This document shows positions 21,011 to 33,045 of a DNA stretch of 64,000 nt, piece by piece. The notes beneath the pieces were generated by a model. It ran no database searches. It saw nothing but the letters and a program-made list of their open reading frames with translations, and was not told the origin of the DNA. The stretch's first letter is position 1. The number at the start of each line of letters is the position of its first letter. Source of the DNA: Bidens hawaiensis (Eukaryota > Streptophyta > Magnoliopsida > Asterales > Asteraceae); NCBI GenBank assembly GCA_021521415.1, contig JAIQDT010003815.1, positions 124,001-188,000 of the forward strand, read 5' to 3'. A program made the position numbers and the translations under genes.

Positions 21011-21082
21011 ATATATTGATTGTGTAATTAAGTTTAAACAATATATATGCATATTATTTTTCACACACACACATATATATAT

Positions 21083-21446
21083 AATGGATCTTGCGAGAAG
21101 TGTTATCACAGCGAGAAGTGAATGTACAACTCCATTAATCCCTAATTTCACTTCATTTCATATAATGTTACATACATATATATAGGTTGGTTGTATTTAT
21201 GTCTTAATTACACATTCAAACTAACCTACAAACATATAAATGTACCGAGCCACATTCAAACCTATGTACCTACACACATACAAACATAAATACACATATA
21301 CAAACATACGTACACATATACAAACAAACGTACCTACACACATACATATGCACATACACATAAGAAAGGAAGTGAAATTAGGGATTAATGGAGTTACACC
21401 TTCATTTCTCGTACTTCTCGCTGTAAAAAAACTTCTGAAATGATCC
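21083..21446. mobile_element. Nested MITE-like inverted-repeat element in a TA-rich site
   Basis: The left arm (about 21083-21165) and the reverse complement of the right arm (about 21370-21446) share GGATC, GCGAGAAGTG-type blocks and ACTCCATTAATCCCTAATTT. The centre is ACATACA-rich. (TA)n lies on both sides. The family is not assigned. Confidence 0.65.
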
Positions 21447-23757
21447 AATATCTATATATATATATATATATATATAAATCCGGGCCTACTAGAATGTCGG
21501 ACCAGGATCTGTCGACCACCCGGCCCTCCCTTATAGCCGGCCCTGATATCTTTCACTTGGGTCACTTAACTTTAAAAATCATGTGATCATTTAAAAAAAT
21601 TCACAATCCTACAACCTGAATAAGTTATATTGTAAAAAAAATACAGGTAGCTTTAATAAAACACTTAGTTTTAATAAGTGAAATATCTTGCTCTTAGTCT
21701 CTTTAGGCAACTTATTTACTGACTCATTCCACTTTTATATAGAGATGAACATATAGTACCAAGTACTAGTATCTCTTTCACATCTACAAATATGTGTGAC
21801 CCTTTGAAGATTAAAACTTAAATAAGTAGGCATTCATGAAACATCACACCACCATTTATGCTACAAGATTGTATATGCTAAATATATATATAATTACTAA
21901 GTGTGTTTTCAAGCATGAAAATAATCAAGTATTAAAACACCAAGTGAGATGATTAACTACATTGACAATAGTACACGATAAGAAATGTACTTATAATGAA
22001 ATTGTAATATTGAGATGGATAAGATTGGCTACACTGACAGTAATACACCACCACACATGTAATTAGAGTGAAGTCAAGTCATATGAATTTCATGTTAACT
22101 CGTATCCTATTAAAAATTTATAAACGCATTGTGAGCAGGCATGATCAGATCTTTATCCGTTAAAATAGTAAAATAAATAAATATATTAAAATTTCAATAC
22201 TTCATCAACAAAGTTTTCATGCGTTTTTCTAATAACCAAACCACTCAAGTTTGAATATCGCCTAGTCTTAAATTCTTTTTTCTTTTTAAATGTTAAAATT
22301 TTTATAAATGTTAAATTTAAGTGGCCTAAATGATAAACTTGATTTTTGTTTAGTCAATTTAGGTTTATTTTTTTTTTTCACAATTACTTTGTTTATTGAT
22401 CAAGAATTCATTAATATTATGCATTAATTGAAAATTGGGTCAAAATGAAAGAAATCAAAAATTAGCACCATTTCGTGTTCTTCACTTGAAGAATCAATGG
22501 AATATGCTTAGATATGATGCCATGACATATTCTGATCGTTCTATTAGGACGATACACGAAACCGGGTTACCAAAATAAGCAAAATCGACACAACACGAAA
22601 AAGAAAACGTTTTTGTTGATCTGCTAGTTGGTCGCACTACGCGACGAAGGTGTGACCTCCCCTGTTTTTGTTTTTTTTGTTTTTTTTTCTTTTTTATATT
22701 CAGCCCTTAGACTTTATTTAAAATTTTGGCATAGAATACATGAAATTGAGATTGTAAAAATATCCCAAAATATAGATGAACATAATTTGATAAAATTTAA
22801 CGTAAACAAACATTAATGAAAACCTAAAATTTTAATGGGTCGATTTTTCGGGTTTGAAAAATAACAAATGTTACAATTGTGTGATCATATATAAAAATCA
22901 CAATAGTGCAACCCAAATGGTTAATATTGTTAGAAATACAGGTGGCTTTAATATAACGCTTATAACACTTGGTTTCGGTTAAGTGAAATATTTTTCTCAA
23001 AATCTCACACTATAATTATTTATTTCACTTTTAGTTGCTAATTTTGTTTAAAATACATACTTAGAACACTAGTATTTCCTCTAACTATTTTTAATCAGTA
23101 TTAATTTATGTGATTGGACAAAAGGATCTTTAGCCTAAAGGAATCAATATGTGTAAAAGGTGTATTTGAGGTTAAGCGTTGAGTCTTGAGATAAACACTG
23201 ATCTATTTTTATAAGTTGTATCAAAAAGTTGGTGTGTGTAAAGTTTGAACAGTTAACAATACTGTGTGATGGGCGCCTCGTTGCTATTTAAAACATGTGT
23301 GTCCCGTTTAAACAAAAAATAAAAAAAAGGTAAGCAAGCAGGCATTAGTGATGACACCGTACCACCATTAATATTACAAAGTATACAATTTGTCTATGCT
23401 AAATATAGTATTAAGTGTATTTTCTAACACAAAATATTCAAGTACAAAAAACTCAGGAGATGCTTAACTGCATTGACAATGATACACGAAAAGAAATGTA
23501 CTTGATTATAATGAAATTGAAATATTGAGATGGATAGGACTACCACATCTCTTAAGGATAGTAATAATTAAGTGTATTTTCTAACACAAAATATCAGTGT
23601 TGTGTTTTTTTAATTAAGCATTTACCACGTCTCCTTTTCAGGCTGTAAGCCTAAAAAACTTCCTTTTATTTACTAGCTAATTCTGTTGGGTAGCAAGTAG
23701 CAACATGGCTCGGGCATAAGAGACCCAGAGTGACAATTGATTGTTGAAAGATTACAA

Positions 23758-23800
<43 letters not shown>
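23758..23800. repeat. AAT microsatellite
   Basis: About fourteen AAT units, followed by degenerate AAT/AAC repeats to about 23835. Confidence 0.95.
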
Positions 23801-23802
<2 letters not shown>

Positions 23803-24067
23803 TAACAATAATTAATAATAATAACAACAATAACATTATTTAATGTAATTGGAGTGAACTCAAGCCATATGAATTTGGCGTTTATAAATTTATTCTTTTT
23901 ATTTAGTGGCGGTGTTGAAACATACTTAACTGATACCAACCAAATTCACAACGATGTGGCGCACGTATTGTGTCTGGGGTATTTTCGTTACCTAGTTAGT
24001 TTCAAAAGTTAATGATAAAAGAAACAATAACTATCTTGATAATATTCGTTGATAACTATAAAAGTTT

Positions 24068-24622
24068 TGAAGAAACACGTACAACTTAAACTGAAGTTTA
24101 TAAAAGTATTTTCAAAGGGAGAAGGTGTGCGAGAAAGCTGAATCCGATCAAGTAACCTGAGTCTACAAAATGAACAATGTCATTAGCCTTATTGCAAGAA
24201 GAGACGAATTCCTATAACAACCCTCCGACGTGAGAATCAATATGATAAGGTATGACTATATGGTTGAAAATGGATAGAGTGAATCCTTTTTTCCGTTTGG
24301 TGAAGTCTTATATTTATAGCCGAAGGGAATGCGATGTTATTGGCCTATCGGTCACTAACAGAATATTCCTTCAGTCCCCTCTATGACCAACGTGATTGAG
24401 AACGCTTTTGGAGGGGACCAAGGCTAACGGTGTACCTTCTGTAAGTTGGCACCCCTCAATCAAGGGGTGGTCCTTGCTTATGCCTTTACCCACATGCGGA
24501 GCATCCTGATTAATCTTCTACGTTGTGACCGCGGCAAAGTTCGTTCTTTCTTGTCTTCTGACTAGGGATGGCCTTGTCTTTATATGAAGCGCTAGACCTA
24601 GGTCATGATCCATTTCTCTTCA
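24068..24622 (-). repeat. Diverged solo LTR related to the Tat element
   Basis: The segment starts TGAAGAAACAC and ends TCTCTTCA, like the LTRs at 5193 and 14461. It shares the ACAACCCTCCGACGTGAGAA block and a minus-strand TATA box inside the same context (reverse of TATTTATAGCCGAAGG, near 24312). It is only 555 bp and otherwise diverged. Flanking pentamers AGTTT and AGCAA do not match, so an old insertion or a truncated copy is likely. Confidence 0.75.
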
Positions 24623-25375
24623 AGCAAAAACTTGATAAGTGCTAAATAATTTAGTAATTGTGCATATCGGCTAATACCTTGGTAAAATATATGTTTATTT
24701 TTTGTATCAAACTTTCAAATATGTTTTCATATATCAATCTTTCGGCTGTGTTTTCTTATACATCAATCAAAATGTTTTGACGACTTATAAAGGTTATAAA
24801 CAAAAATAATATTGATGTTATGCATAATAAATCACTAAAGATATATTTTTTAACGTACAATAAAACTTCCGATCTTTGAACAAAAATCTTAGGTTAAAAA
24901 GAGGTTGCATTAATTTAGTACACTCGTCATTGTTTAATTCTTTTTTCCCTTATATTGGTATATTTATTATTGCCTCGCACACCACCTCTTTGTTTTATTA
25001 GGTGCTCATTAACTTCCTCAATCAAGCTCATGAATTCTCATCTACTTCCTTCGCCAGCAATAAATACTATGGTTTATATATGTTTATGATAAAGAGAAAT
25101 CAGGAAAGTACTATGGTTTATCATACTATATATTACATTCATTGTGGTTACTTTAGAAAAAATCACATTTATAATCATATGATACACGATTTCATGGTTG
25201 TGTGTCTACTTTTGCTTGTTTATTAGGCTTTGTTCTAAGACCATGTGTTATGAAACTAGGTAACCCCGGGTATTTTACGACATGTGGCACTTAGTTAACA
25301 TTTCAAAGTATTTTAAAAAACAATTGTAGTGAGAAAATGCTCAAAACTCTCCTACAATCATTATTTTATTCATCA

Positions 25376-25413
<38 letters not shown>

Positions 25414-25561
25414 ACATAACTCTCCTCAAAACGTCAGCCATTAAAAGTTATGTACATAACTTGCACACCAAAACACCACCCATAATGCATGGGGGCGGTG
25501 TTCCTAGACATTATAGCACCAAAATTCCACTAAAAAGTCCTCACTACGGATGGTCTGGGTT

Positions 25562-25802
25562 ACCGAATTTTGATAATCTCAACTTTCATATATTGGCGGC
25601 GATTAACCCGAACTCAGGAAATGTTTACAGGCAGTCCAAACTTCAATGAAAAGTAAATATGTTAGTGTTTTTACGACGTGGAAAATACGTATCGGATGCT
25701 GGAGAAAAATACATTCAAATTTGCGTCTTTCTGTAAATATTTCCTCGGTTAGGATTAATCACGATCAATAGGTGAAAGTTGAGATTATTAAAATCCAATC
25801 GC
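25562..25802. mobile_element. Short inverted-repeat (MITE-like) element
   Basis: The left arm includes GATAATCTCAACTTTCA, GATTAACCCGAAC and GGAAATGTTTACAG. The right arm carries their reverse complements with a few changes, giving ~75-bp inverted repeats around a ~90-bp centre. The target duplication is unclear. Confidence 0.65.
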
Positions 25803-26320
25803 GTACTCTTGTTCTAAGTACATGCATAGATATGCAACTCCTAATTACATATTAACTTTGTTCTTTATGACAAGTGATAGAAGCACGCGACACCAAATTT
25901 CGAATTGTTTACAATTTTATCATGTATCTGCTTACTTCATTTTTATTTGGGACTTTAAACTATTGATACGTTGTATTTGTTGTTTATATTAAAAGTATAA
26001 ACGATATTAAATAGTAGTCTAAACTTGATTGTTTATTAATTCTTGTGATAAATAATGTTTACAAATAACATTTATTTATATACCTATCAATCCTAGATCA
26101 ATACTAATCCTTATTAGACTTAACTATGAAAAAACTAACTCTAAAACCCCTAGGTTTTGTAAGTACGACAATTAATCTCTCTTACTTACGCAAGTTAGTT
26201 TAACGTAGATTCCTTGCTTTTATATATCCTTTTCGATAATATAATGTTTAAACATGAAAAAAAACGGCTAATAAATGTCAATAAAGTAATACAACGTTTC
26301 ATATCTCTAGCATCACATAT

Positions 26321-26540
26321 AGATAATTTGGTCCCCCAACAGATAATCAATTTGTAATGTCAAACAAACGGTTTGCTTCATTGACGAGAAGATCAAGATT
26401 TCACTGTTCAAAGTTTGTATGCCACATTAAGATAATTTGGTCCCCCATTAGATAATCAATTTGTAATGTCAAACAATCAGTTCCCTTCATTTGCGATTGC
26501 GAAAAGATCAAGAATTTACTGACGAAAGTAGCTTTGTATG
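26321..26540. repeat. 108-bp direct tandem duplication
   Basis: GATAATTTGGTCCCCCA, AGATAATCAATTTGTAATGT and GTCAAACAA blocks recur 108 bases apart, with moderate divergence between the copies. Confidence 0.85.
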
Positions 26541-27724
26541 TCACATTCGAGAAGGTGACATATAAAGCAAATTGTACACATATATATACATATTACATAG
26601 CTGTTATGATTTGAATTTCTTGAAAACAAACATCATATCATATGCTGGAAAAAGGTTAACGTGATTGTAACGTTACATAATTATTGTCCACTAATGTTTC
26701 ATTCTCGTGATTTAAACCCCTAAAAGTTATATTTTACTGGAATTAAACTTTTGGAGGAATTGAAGACAATTATTTTTCATACTTCATGTAGATTGGTCAT
26801 TTCCCTGACAAGATCTTGACTTAACAAGAACCTATGTTTTTATTTTGCCAATTGACCATGTTATAATATTGACACTGCCTTCAACTATGTATATCAAACC
26901 ATATAGAGTCATATGATGCTATACAGATAATAGAATTAAATGAAAAATGTTATACTAAGTGGTATGATTTAACCTTCTTATACGACTCATATGTATATTT
27001 TTTCCTGTTATTCGACTAGTATGACATTATATTACATATCATGCGATCCCTATTTAACGTAAGTGGCCGGTGTGTGAATATATAGTGTGACAATTTTCTT
27101 TACCCAAACCCATTGGAAACTATTACAAACAAATTTACGCACACACCTTTTGTTTGAAAACAATTGTATTTAAACATTAAATATTAAATAAAACTAGCGT
27201 ATACTCAACTTTTATGGCTAAATCGTATTTTAAAAACGGTAACATACTTTTCATAAAAATATTAGTTTTGGCTAAAGATCCTAACATATGAATATGATCA
27301 TAAACATTTTTATACGATCTCTAAGCGGCACAAAATCACATAATTCCAACATAAAAATTAAGAGACGGAGAGCTTGAAGAGATGCGATCAGGGAGTAAAA
27401 GTTAAACAAGAATCAAACGTAGTCAAACCCTATAAAATTGACGGCACTAGAAGATAAGGCTTGAAGTTTCTAACTTATCTTTGATCACATATGTTCATAT
27501 GAACAACGCTTTGCAATGCTAATGGTCTGCCACAAAATAAAAAACCAAAGAAACCTTAGTTCATGATAAAGATGACCTACAAGAGTCAAATTAGCATGAA
27601 GTCAAAGTCTTTGTTCTAGAAAAAGTCAATAATGCAGTAATGCTTTAGTTTATTGTTATTTGGTGGGAGTTGAGTGATAGATATCTAACTAATATTAGTA
27701 GGGAATGCAAGCGGTGCACTCCCT

Positions 27725-27736
27725 TTTTATACAAAT
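27725..27736 (+). promoter_or_regulatory. Probable TATA box of the KCS gene
   Basis: TTTTTATACAAA lies about 80 bases before the ATG at 27813. Confidence 0.45.
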
Positions 27737-27812
27737 AATTTTAGGTTTTCCAAATTACAAACCAAAAACAACATTTTAAACATCATTCCAAACCCTTTCT
27801 CTCTCTCTAAAA

Positions 27813-29216
27813 ATGGTGTTTTTCCTTACCATTTTGTCTTTCATCCCTATATTATACATTCTCTACATTGTACTCAATTTTCTTGACACAAAAAGACATC
27901 AACATTGTTACATATTAGACTACCAACTCTACAAACCCTCCGATGACCGGAAATTGTCCACCGAGTTCTCTGGTGAGATCATCAAGAGGGCCAAAAACCT
28001 CGGCCTAAATGAGTACAAGTTTCTTCTCAAAGCCATTGTAAGCTCTGGCATTGGCGAAGAAACCTACGCTCCAAAAATGGTGTTTGAAGGCCGCGAAGAA
28101 AACCCTAATCATGAAGATGCCCTTGAAGAGATGGACGAGCTTTTCGAGTACACAATCGAACGGCTTTTGCGTCGAACGGGTGTTTCACCGTCCGAGATCG
28201 ATGTCTTGGTGGTTAATATATCGATGTTAGCGTGTGTACCGTCGTTGTCGAGTCGAATTATTAACAAGTACAAGATGAGGGAGGATGTGAAAACTTATAA
28301 TTTATGTGGGATGGGATGTAGTGCTAGTTTGGTTTCTTTGAATATTATTGAAAGTGTGTTTAAGTCAAAGAAAAACCAAGTGGCAATGTTGGTGACATCT
28401 GAGTCTTTGACTCCTAATTGGTATGTTGGTAATGATAAGTCAATGATTCTTTCAAATTGCTTGTTTAGAACCGGTGGGTGTGCAATGATTCTCACAAACA
28501 AGCCAAGTTTAACTCATAAATGCATGTTGAAGTTGAAGTGTCTTGTTCGAACTCACCACGGTGCGAAAGACGAGTCATACGGGTGTTGCATACAAACCGA
28601 AGACGAAGACGGTCGAATGGGGTTTCATTTAGGTAAATCTTTACCTAAAGCCGCAACCCGAGCCTTCGTTGAGAATTTAAAACGAGTGGCACCGAAGATC
28701 TTACCGATCCGGGAGCTTCTCCGGTTCGGTATACTCTCCATGATCATGAAAATGGTCCAGAGTGGCCAAAGAAAGTCAGCAGGCTTAGGCTTTGCTAGAC
28801 CGGTCATCAACTTTAAAGCCGGTGTGGACCATTTCTGTCTCCACACCGGTGGAAAAGCTGTGATTGACGCAGTCGCTCAAAGCCTTAGCTTAAGTGAATA
28901 TGATGTCGAACCGGCGCGGATGACTCTACACCGGTTCGGCAACACTTCAGCTAGTAGTGTTTGGTATGTTTTAGGGTACATGGAGGCTAAAAAAAGACTT
29001 AAAAAAGGTGATAAATTGTTTATGATAAGCTTTGGGGCAGGGTTCAAGTGCAATAGTTGCATGTGGGAAGTTGTACGTGACTTGGAAGGAGTAGAAAATG
29101 TGTGGAAAGAGTGTAATATTGAAGACTACCCACCACAAACCCTAGCCAACCCATTTTTGGAGAAATATGGTTGGATCCAGGATGAGGATATTGAAACCTT
29201 CAAACTACCAAAGTGA
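27813..29216 (+). CDS. KCS: 3-ketoacyl-CoA synthase, KCS3/KCS12 type
   Basis: 467 codons, no introns, as usual for many KCS genes. The enzyme condenses malonyl-CoA with a long-chain acyl-CoA, the first and specificity-setting step of the ER fatty acid elongase that feeds cuticular wax, suberin and sphingolipids. Residues 1-25 form a hydrophobic membrane anchor. The FAE1/CUT1 domain follows, then an ACP-synthase-III C-terminal domain. The active-site Cys is C169 (GMGCSAS), with H340/H344 (DHFCLHTGG) and N377 (HRFGNTSAS). The short N-terminus, GMGCSAS and SNCLFRTGGCAM resemble the Arabidopsis KCS3/KCS12/KCS19 branch. Position 166 is Cys (NLCGMGC) where Gly, Ser or Thr is more usual. No frameshift or missing catalytic residue; it looks functional. 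The paralogue number cannot be fixed from sequence alone. Confidence 0.95.
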   Translation: MVFFLTILSFIPILYILYIVLNFLDTKRHQHCYILDYQLYKPSDDRKLSTEFSGEIIKRAKNLGLNEYKFLLKAIVSSGIGEETYAPKMVFEGREENPNHEDALEEMDELFEYTIERLLRRTGVSPSEIDVLVVNISMLACVPSLSSRIINKYKMREDVKTYNLCGMGCSASLVSLNIIESVFKSKKNQVAMLVTSESLTPNWYVGNDKSMILSNCLFRTGGCAMILTNKPSLTHKCMLKLKCLVRTHHGAKDESYGCCIQTEDEDGRMGFHLGKSLPKAATRAFVENLKRVAPKILPIRELLRFGILSMIMKMVQSGQRKSAGLGFARPVINFKAGVDHFCLHTGGKAVIDAVAQSLSLSEYDVEPARMTLHRFGNTSASSVWYVLGYMEAKKRLKKGDKLFMISFGAGFKCNSCMWEVVRDLEGVENVWKECNIEDYPPQTLANPFLEKYGWIQDEDIETFKLPK

Positions 29217-29548
29217 AATTCATTTACATGTGAAGGGTAAAAAGGTCATTTTACTTTCTTAATTCATTATTTGGTTTATAGGTAAAGAAAATGTATAATT
29301 GATTGTGTGTATTTTACTTTCTTGTATTGTATTTTGTTTTTATGAAATCCAAATTTTAATTTCTAATATTCATCATCTTTTAGGGTTTAATTATTGTGGC
29401 TTTCAACTATTTCTCTTTACACAATTGTATGTTGTTAAGGCTAATAGTTGGAGCTAAAATAGATTCTTGTTTTTATATCATTTACTACTATATCTTGCAC
29501 CCACAAGCTAACAGATTTATTGACTCTTGCATACTAAACACTTTTGAG
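29217..29548. other. KCS 3' flank
   Basis: AT-rich 3' UTR and spacer. It ends with CTTTTGAG (29541-29548), the left target duplication of the next hAT element. Confidence 0.6.
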
Positions 29549-29559
29549 TAGAGGTGTTC

Positions 29560-29835
29560 AAAAAAACCGGTTATAGAACCGGTTTGGTCGGTTTAACCGA
29601 AAACCGGTTAATAGAAAAACCGGTTATTAAAAAACCGGTTAGACCGGTTATTGAACCGCCGGTTAGTACTTCGGTTACTCATTCGTGGACAAAAACCGGT
29701 TATTGAACCCGTTAGTAAAAAAACCGGTTAAATTTAAAAACCGGTTAACCTAAAAACCGGTTAACCGGTTAACGGTCAAAAACCGGTTAACCCGGTTAAC
29801 CGGTTTTTAGGTTAACCGGTTTTTGACCGTTATAA
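29560..29835. repeat. Left subterminal AACCGGTT array
   Basis: More than fifteen copies of ACCGGTT or AACCGGTT on either strand, often in runs. The matching right array is at about 32846-33045. They probably bind the BED finger of the transposase; that is inference from Ac and other hATs. Confidence 0.9.
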
Positions 29836-29923
29836 AACCGCCATATGACCGTTTGGGTCCTTTTTTGCCCGTTTTTTCTTGATTTCTAGCCGTTTTTTTT
29901 AACATTTTACCCCCACAAACAAC

Positions 29924-29932
29924 TATATATAG
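29924..29932 (+). promoter_or_regulatory. TATA box of the hAT transposase gene
   Basis: TATATATAG lies about 200 bases before the ATG at 30125 and just inside the AACCGGTT region. Confidence 0.55.
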
Positions 29933-30124
29933 TTTAGGTTGGGTAGGTTAGCTCACACTCGATTATACAACTCTACTAGCTCTAAACGTTTATTTCATAC
30001 GCGATTATTTTGTTATCTCACACTCAATTATACCACATTACCACTCCATACGCTCTTATTTCGTAGTCGTTTATTTCATACTCGTACTCGTTTATTTCAT
30101 ACTCGATTATACGCTCTTATTATC

Positions 30125-32230
30125 ATGGCATCCCAAAATGCTGCTTCATCCGTCAACATGGGTGCCTCGAACACAGACATAACGGTCGTTCGGATCATCC
30201 CCACGAAACGAAACCAAGATGTGTGGCAACATTTCGACCTATGCGAACTGTCTAACGGTCGCCAAAAAGCTCGATGCAAGCACTGTTTGAAGTTCTATGC
30301 CAAAGATGCAAACTCCACTTTAAAAGCGCATATACAACAGCGCTTTTGCAAGGCCTTGAAGGACGAAGCGGGAAGTAGTTCGCAGCCGGAGATGACGAAT
30401 CAAGGAGGGGTGTTTACGTACGACGTTGAAGCGGTACGTCAACAGTTTTCAAACTTTGTGATTCAACAAACACTTCCTTTCAACCACTTCGACAACCCTC
30501 AATTCACGGAGATGATGCAAAACTATGTTCAACCACGCTACCAACACGTAAGTCGTTCGACCCTTAGAAGAGATTGTCTTAAAGCATGGAAAAACGCTAA
30601 ATTCGAACTAATTTCATACTTTTCAAACTTACAAACAGGTGTAAACTTAACAACGGATGTTTGGTCGGTACCTCATGGTTCGCCCAACTCATACATTTGT
30701 GTGACGGCTCATTGGGTTGACCCCGAGTCGTGGCAAATGATGAAACGAACCGTTGCGTTTCAATTGTTTGATTACCCGCACACGGGTAGAAATATTTTTC
30801 AAATCTTGGATAAAGTCATTCGACAATACAAAATTGAAGATAAAATCTTTTAAATTTCGTTTGATAACGCGTCCAACAATACGGCCGCGGTTGGCCATTT
30901 AAAATTAAAGTATAAACCTATTTGTGATGGAGCGTTTTTTCATAGCCGATGCATTGCACATATTATCAACTTGGCCGTGCAAGATGGGTTAAACGTGATC
31001 GAAACGCAAAGAAACAGTTTTAAAAGAATGTTACGAGATGTTTTTAGCAACAATAAAACATTTTCAATATACAAAAAATTTTGTGTAGAAGCTAATTGTC
31101 AATGGTTGGGGCCAAATTGGGATTGTCCAACAAGATGGAACTCGACTTGTAATATGTTTGAGAAAGCCATCCAACAAAAAGAATCATTAATTGCGTTTCA
31201 TCAAATTTTGTCAAGTAGGGGTAAATGTGCACCATATGATCCTAGAAACTGGTTATTGATTGAGATCGTTACGGAGGTCCTTCAAATTTTTAAATCTTGC
31301 ACAACTAGTTTATCCGGGGTTTACTATCCAACAAGCCCCATTGCTTTACCAAAAATTGCTGTCATGTGCACAAAGTTGAGTGAACTTGATTGTAGGGGTG
31401 CACCTTATTTTGATATGGGTGTAAAAATGAAAGAAAAATTTAGAAAATATTTTCAACAACTACCCGCTGTTTTGACATGTGCTGCTGCGTTAAACCCTTG
31501 CATCAATGTTGGTGGTGTTGAAGCTTTAATAGAAAAAATTTGTGATGAGCTTGGGTTAAACGACGATCAAAACCCCTATTATAGCCAAACTTTAAAGAAT
31601 GCTTTCAACACCACCTTGTCAAACATGTATGATGTCTACCTTACAAAATACGGGTCGTCTTCCCAAATTCATGACTCGTTAAGAGCTGTTGCCCAATCCC
31701 AATCCCAATCCCAAACCGACCTTGAAATGGGGATGTACTACATGATTTGGGAAGACGCCGGTAAACGTCAAAGGGTAAACACCCCAAGCAGTGAACTTGG
31801 AAGGTATGGTGGTACCAACTTTGTGAAACACATGACTCCGGATGAATTTAGAAGTCTTGATTTGCTGGCTTGGTGGAGAGGTAAGGAGGATGAGTTTCCG
31901 ATCCTCGCCGCCATGGCCAAAGATTTACTAACGGTCCAAGCTTTCACGGTAGCTTCGGAGTCTGCTTTTTCTGTTTCTGGCAGGGTTATATCGATTAGGA
32001 GGACTCGACTCACTGCACCAGCTATAGAGATGTCGATTTGCTACAAGGATTACTTGGACTCTTTAGATATGGCACAACATCAACGCTCACTTGAGGGAGA
32101 AATGGAGTATGAAGCGGGCTTGTATGAAGACGAGGTCAATGAAGGACACACTCAACCAATGACCGATGAAGAAGCCGCGTACGACGATTACCTAAGAAAT
32201 AGCTCGGGATCGGGTAGCGAAGAAAATTAG
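30125..32230 (+). pseudogene. hAT (Ac-like) transposase with a single premature stop
   Basis: The frame covers 701 sense codons, with one TAA at 30851-30853 (codon 243). The frame is otherwise open, and the aligned codon in the related element at 40440 is TCA, so one C-to-A change would account for it. An N-terminal BED-type finger (RCKHC...H...C) is followed by the RNase H-like fold with the first catalytic Asp in NLTTDVWS (residue 178) and the second in FDNASNN just after the stop. The C-terminal hAT dimerisation block has LAWW and ASESAFSVSGR. I start at 30125 (MASQNAASS) although the frame is open further upstream, because the upstream part is repetitive and precedes any conserved sequence. 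The 3' UTR holds direct repeats (32229 and 32360). Confidence 0.93.
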
Positions 32231-32845
32231 TTAAAGAAACAGCAAACATGGAGGCAAATCATGAGTAAGAAACAGCAAGTTGTTCATGTAATCGTGTCTA
32301 AGCATTCTTTTTCCTAATATGTGCTCTTATTTACTTGTTGATTTGGATTTTTCTAATTTAGTTAAAGAAACAGCAAACATGGAGGCAAATCATGAACAAA
32401 CTGCGATTGGGAACAACAGGAGCATCTGCTAGTTCACGATTTAATGTTTGTATTTTTGAGTTAAATCATGAACAACGGTTCTTGGCAGAGATTTCTTCAG
32501 TGTTAATGATTTAATGTTTGTATTTTTGAGTTACGAATATGCGATAACGATTTAATGTTTGTATTTTTAATGTAAAAACTATAAATGAAAGTTATGTGTT
32601 TTTAATCTTTGGTTTGTTGAAAACACATTCACCAACACACACTCATACTCATCTTCCAAGCAAAGAACCCTAACAACGAAAGCAAAGAATGGCTTCGGTC
32701 AGTCCGTTTTGCCTTGTAGTTACCGGTTTGCCTTGTAGTTACCGGTTTGTTTATACTGTGAAAAAATAATGGTCTTCATTAAGTACAAAATATAAAAAAC
32801 AAATATTCGTATTTGAAACCGCGAAATTTAAAAAAAAAAAAAAAA

Positions 32846-33045
32846 ACCGGTTAATAAAAAAACCGGTTTATTAACCGGTTCTAACCGGTTTCTAAACCGG
32901 TCCTAACCGGTTAGACCGGTTAGGGTTTTGACAGAAAAAAACCGGTTATTAACCGGTCCGGTTATTAACCGAACCGGTTTTTTTCCGGGCCAAAAAAAAC
33001 CGGTCCGGTTAATAACCGAACCGGTTTTTTTAAAAAAAACCGGTT
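32846..33045. repeat. Right subterminal AACCGGTT array
   Basis: Dense AACCGGTT, GGTCCGGTTA and related units after an A-tract, mirroring 29560-29835. Confidence 0.9.

Larger units (their letters stand above)
20768..21545. mobile_element. Short Tip100-like hAT element
   Basis: The ends are AAGGCCCGGCT (left) and AGCCGGCCCTG (right; the reverse complement begins CAGGGCCGGCT), flanked by the perfect 8-bp duplication ATATCTTT (20760-20767 and 21546-21553). There is no transposase. It holds a minus-strand A/B-box-like module and a nested inverted-repeat element. Confidence 0.88.
20140..23890 (+). repeat. Diverged direct triplication of a noncoding segment
   Basis: Related blocks occur at about 20140-20500, 21570-22370 and 22870-23890. 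Shared landmarks in the same order include an AAGTGTGTTTTCAAAC-like stretch, a TACACGANAAGAAATGTACTT-like stretch, AGTGGCCTAA (first two copies) and GGTGGCTTTAATA (last two). Copies one and two are separated by the hAT element at 20768-21545. No ORF is conserved between copies. Confidence 0.7.
24623..27720. other. Intergenic upstream of the KCS gene
   Basis: No gene. It contains a CT/CA microsatellite (25376-25417), an inverted-repeat MITE (25562-25802) and a ~108-bp tandem duplication (26321-26540). The KCS promoter should lie in the last kilobase, which is AT-rich and shows no repeats I recognise. Confidence 0.6.

Noticed and set aside
21221..21448. 75-codon Cys/Val-rich ORF
   Set aside because: Translated ACATACA microsatellite within a MITE.
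24063..24627. 5-bp target duplication around the solo LTR
   Set aside because: AGTTT and AGCAA do not match, so not claimed.
27000..27800. Additional upstream exon for the KCS gene
   Set aside because: The ORF already starts with the membrane anchor at the expected place and upstream DNA is AT-rich with stops in all frames.
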